The translations under genes were made by a program, and so were the position numbers. The notes beneath the pieces were generated by a model, which was given only the letters and a program-made list of their open reading frames with translations, ran no database searches and was not told the DNA's origin. From Streptomyces sp. NBC_01233 (GTDB lineage: Bacteria; Actinomycetota; Actinomycetes; Streptomycetales; Streptomycetaceae), in contig NZ_CP108514.1 of NCBI RefSeq assembly GCF_035989305.1, forward strand, positions 6,366,501 to 6,430,500: DNA of 64,000 nucleotides, given 5' to 3'. This document shows, one piece after another, positions 61,465 through 64,000 of this stretch. Positions within the stretch are counted from its first letter, which is position 1. Every line of letters begins with the position of its first letter.

Positions 61465-64000
61465 GTGAAGGCTATCCGTCGATTCACCGTGCGCCCCGTC
61501 CTCCCGGAAACCCTGCTGCCGCTCACCGACCTCGCGCGCAATCTGCGCTGGTCGTGGCATGCCGAGACCCGCGAACTCTTCCAATCCGTCGACCCCGAGG
61601 GCTGGCTGGCCGCCGGCGGCGATCCCGTCCGGCTGCTCGGCGCCGTCTCCGCCGCCCGGCTCGCGGAACTGTCCGCAGACCGCCGCTTCCTGCGGCGCCT
61701 CGCCGTCGTCGCCGCAGACCTCGACGACTACGTCAACGGCGGGAGGTGGTACCAGAGCCAGGAGAACGGCGCGGAACTGCCCGCCGCCATCGCCTATTTC
61801 TCCCCCGAGTTCGGAATCACCGCCGCCCTGCCGCAGTACTCCGGCGGCCTCGGCATCCTCGCCGGGGACCACCTGAAGGCCGCCAGCGACCTCGGCGTCC
61901 CGCTCATCGGGGTGGGACTGCTGTACCGGCACGGCTATTTCCGCCAGTCGCTGTCCCGCGACGGCTGGCAGCAGGAGCACTATCCCGTACTGGATCCCAA
62001 CGAACTCCCGCTCGGCCTGCTCCGCCAGGAGGACGGGACCCCCGCCCGGGTCTCCCTGACCCTGCCGGGCGCCCGGGCCCTGCACGCGCACATCTGGCAG
62101 GCCCGCGTCGGGCGGGTGCCGCTGCTGCTCCTGGACTCCGACGTCGAGGACAACGACGCCGCCGCCCGGGAGGTGACCGACCGGCTCTACGGCGGCGGCA
62201 GCGACCACCGGCTGCTCCAGGAGATGCTGCTGGGCATCGGCGGTGTCCGCGCCGTCCGGCTGTACTGCGGGCTCACCGGCCACCCCGCCCCCGAGGTCTT
62301 CCACACCAACGAGGGCCACGCCGGGTTCCTCGGGCTCGAACGCATAAGGGAACTGGAGCGGGAGCAGGGGCTCGGCTTCGACGCCGCCGTCGAGGCGGTG
62401 CGCGCCGGGACCGTGTTCACCACGCACACCCCCGTCCCGGCCGGGATCGACCGCTTCGAGCGGTCCCTGGTCACCCGGCACTTCGGGGACGGCGGGGAAC
62501 TGGCCGGCGTACCGGTCGAGCGGATCCTGGAGCTCGGAGCCGAGACCTATCCCGGGGGTGACCCCGGGGTGTTCAACATGGCCGTGATGGGACTGCGGCT
62601 GGCCCAGCGGGCCAACGGGGTGTCCACCCTGCACGGCGCGGTCAGCCGGGAGATGTTCGCCGGCCTGTGGCCCGGCTTCGACCCGGCCGAACTGCCGATC
62701 ACCTCCGTGACCAACGGGGTGCACGCCCCGACCTGGGTGGCCCCGGAGGTGGTCCGGCTCGGCGTCCGCCAGATCGGCGCGGGCCGCACCGAGGACGCCC
62801 TGTCGGTCGGCGGCTCCCACCGCTGGGACGCGGTCGCCGAGATCCCCGACCAGGACGTGTGGGACCTGCGGCGGGTGCTCCGGGAGCAGCTGGTGCAGGA
62901 GGTACGGGACCGGCTGCGGGCCTCGTGGCTCCAGCGCGGGGCCGCCGCCGCCGAGCTGGGCTGGGTGGACTCCGTACTCGACCCCGACGTGCTGACCATC
63001 GGCTTCGCCCGGCGCGTGCCCTCGTACAAGCGGCTGACGCTGATGCTGCGCGACCCGGACCGGCTGCGCAGGCTGCTGCTGGACCCGGACCGGCCGGTGC
63101 AGATCGTGGTCGCGGGCAAGGCGCATCCGGCCGACGACGGCGGGAAGCGGCTGGTGCAGGAACTGGTGCGGTTCGCGGACGACCCGAGGGTGCGGCACCG
63201 GATCGTCTTCCTGCCCGACTACGGCATGGCCATGGCGCAGAAGCTCTACCCGGGCTGCGACGTCTGGCTGAACAATCCGCTGCGGCCGCTGGAGGCGTGC
63301 GGGACGAGCGGGATGAAGGCCGCGCTGAACGGCTGCCTCAACCTGTCCGTGCTGGACGGCTGGTGGGACGAGTGGTTCGAGCCGGACTTCGGCTGGGCGA
63401 TCCCGACCGCCGACGGACTCGGCGCGGACGAGGACCGGCGCGACCACCTGGAGGCGAGCGCCCTCTACGAGCTGATCGAGGGCCGGGTCGCACCCCGGTT
63501 CTACGACCGGGCCGGGCGCACCGGGCTCCCGGTGCGGTGGATCGAGATGGTCCGGCGCACGCTCGTCTCGCTGGGGCCGAAGCTGCTCGCGGGCCGGATG
63601 GTGCGCGAGTACGTGGAACGGCTGTACACGCCGGCCGCACTCGCCCACCGGACCCTGGACGCCGGGGCCGCGCGCGACCTCGCCTGGTGGAAGGGACGGG
63701 TCCGGGCGGCCTGGCCACGGGTCTCCGTCGAGCACGTGGAGGCGCTGGCCGCGGCTCCCGTGAACGGCACCGCCGAGCTCGGCGCCACCCTCACCCTCCG
63801 GGTTCAGGTGTCGCTGGACGCCCTCGCGCCCGAGGACGTGGAGGTGCAGGCCTTCGCAGGCCGCGTGGACGCGCAGGACGTGATCCGGGACGGGCGGACC
63901 TTCCCGCTCAAGCCGGCCGCGGGGCCCGACCTGGAAGGGCGCTGGGTGTACGAGGGCCCGCTCGCACTCGACCGTACGGGGCCCTTCGGCTACACGGTAC
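61465..64000 (+). CDS. glgP: Glycogen/alpha-glucan phosphorylase (partial, 3' end outside window)
   Basis: The first ~845 residues from GTG 61465 (RBS AGGTGG). It releases glucose 1-phosphate from alpha-1,4-glucan. Visible features are RNLRWSWHAETRELFQSVDP, AYFSPEFGITAALPQYSGGL, GVGLLYRHGYFRQSLSRDGW, HTNEGHAGFLGLERI, FTTHTPVPAGIDRF, SYKRLTLMLRDPDR and the PLP-lysine region EACGTSGMKAALNG. The initial DUF3417-type N-terminus is that of actinobacterial GlgP. The C-terminus lies beyond the window. Confidence 0.94.
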   Translation, partial: MKAIRRFTVRPVLPETLLPLTDLARNLRWSWHAETRELFQSVDPEGWLAAGGDPVRLLGAVSAARLAELSADRRFLRRLAVVAADLDDYVNGGRWYQSQENGAELPAAIAYFSPEFGITAALPQYSGGLGILAGDHLKAASDLGVPLIGVGLLYRHGYFRQSLSRDGWQQEHYPVLDPNELPLGLLRQEDGTPARVSLTLPGARALHAHIWQARVGRVPLLLLDSDVEDNDAAAREVTDRLYGGGSDHRLLQEMLLGIGGVRAVRLYCGLTGHPAPEVFHTNEGHAGFLGLERIRELEREQGLGFDAAVEAVRAGTVFTTHTPVPAGIDRFERSLVTRHFGDGGELAGVPVERILELGAETYPGGDPGVFNMAVMGLRLAQRANGVSTLHGAVSREMFAGLWPGFDPAELPITSVTNGVHAPTWVAPEVVRLGVRQIGAGRTEDALSVGGSHRWDAVAEIPDQDVWDLRRVLREQLVQEVRDRLRASWLQRGAAAAELGWVDSVLDPDVLTIGFARRVPSYKRLTLMLRDPDRLRRLLLDPDRPVQIVVAGKAHPADDGGKRLVQELVRFADDPRVRHRIVFLPDYGMAMAQKLYPGCDVWLNNPLRPLEACGTSGMKAALNGCLNLSVLDGWWDEWFEPDFGWAIPTADGLGADEDRRDHLEASALYELIEGRVAPRFYDRAGRTGLPVRWIEMVRRTLVSLGPKLLAGRMVREYVERLYTPAALAHRTLDAGAARDLAWWKGRVRAAWPRVSVEHVEALAAAPVNGTAELGATLTLRVQVSLDALAPEDVEVQAFAGRVDAQDVIRDGRTFPLKPAAGPDLEGRWVYEGPLALDRTGPFGYTV

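Noticed and set aside
61207..63735. 842-codon open frame opposite glgP
   Set aside because: Low-complexity translation without domains; the plus strand encodes an obvious phosphorylase.

Overview
The window is a high-GC actinobacterial chromosome segment, almost certainly Streptomyces. GC-rich third codon positions, frequent GTG/TTG starts, the paired coiled-coil proteins FilP and Scy, NucS mismatch repair, DUF397 and AIM24 proteins and the GlgE glucan pathway all point there. From memory (not checked), the gene order follows the S. coelicolor core around SCO5385-SCO5444, so most of it is ordinary backbone.

Layout. 1-3.3 kb: 5' end of a secreted chitin/cellulose-binding (probably GH18) protein with a repeat-containing promoter, a NarL-type two-component pair and a membrane protein. 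3.3-11.2 kb: cobalamin adenosyltransferase, hydroxybutyryl-CoA dehydrogenase, STAS protein, a large P-loop membrane protein, nucS, a conserved small protein, an LLM oxidoreductase and a zinc-motif protein. 11.2-15.1 kb: two tandem ABC ATPase-permease pairs. 15.2-20.9 kb: filP and scy, the tip cytoskeleton genes. 21.4-21.7 kb: a remnant of a TnpB-type transposase. 21.7-24.5 kb: methylmalonyl-CoA epimerase, thiolase and MeaB GTPase. 24.7-28.6 kb: PepSY protein, MarR, three tandem AIM24 proteins and DUF3817.

28.5-34.7 kb is the accessory part. A thiamine-binding-protein gene is split by about 2.3 kb carrying a divergent XRE regulator and a chain of five overlapping micro-genes. It is followed by a GH6-like lipoprotein lacking the usual catalytic Asp and an ArsR/MFS pair. 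Core genes then resume: MarR, DUF3817, icmA (isobutyryl-CoA mutase large subunit, identified by two active-site residues), a protein resembling a free-standing EF-G domain IV, TetR and a thioredoxin-TPR protein.

40.4-43.0 kb holds a three-gene cell-envelope cluster of unknown function (DUF6230, DUF6114 and a Pro/Thr-rich exported protein). 43.1-49.2 kb is a glycolysis/acetate block (pyk, ackA, pta, pfkA). 49.5-53.2 kb has a large membrane protein, an XRE regulator, a broken MerR gene and a thioredoxin. 53.2-64 kb is the GlgE alpha-glucan pathway on the minus strand (glgE-treS, then mak-glgB), with glycogen phosphorylase glgP divergent and running off the window end.

Themes: acyl-CoA/B12 metabolism (adenosyltransferase, epimerase, MeaB, IcmA), trehalose-to-glycogen storage, and polar growth. 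No rRNA, tRNA, CRISPR array or riboswitch was recognised. The least explained items are the inserted XRE/micro-gene cassette, the DUF6230-DUF6114 cluster, the GH6 homologue with EPG in place of EPD, and several near-perfect dyads next to regulators.
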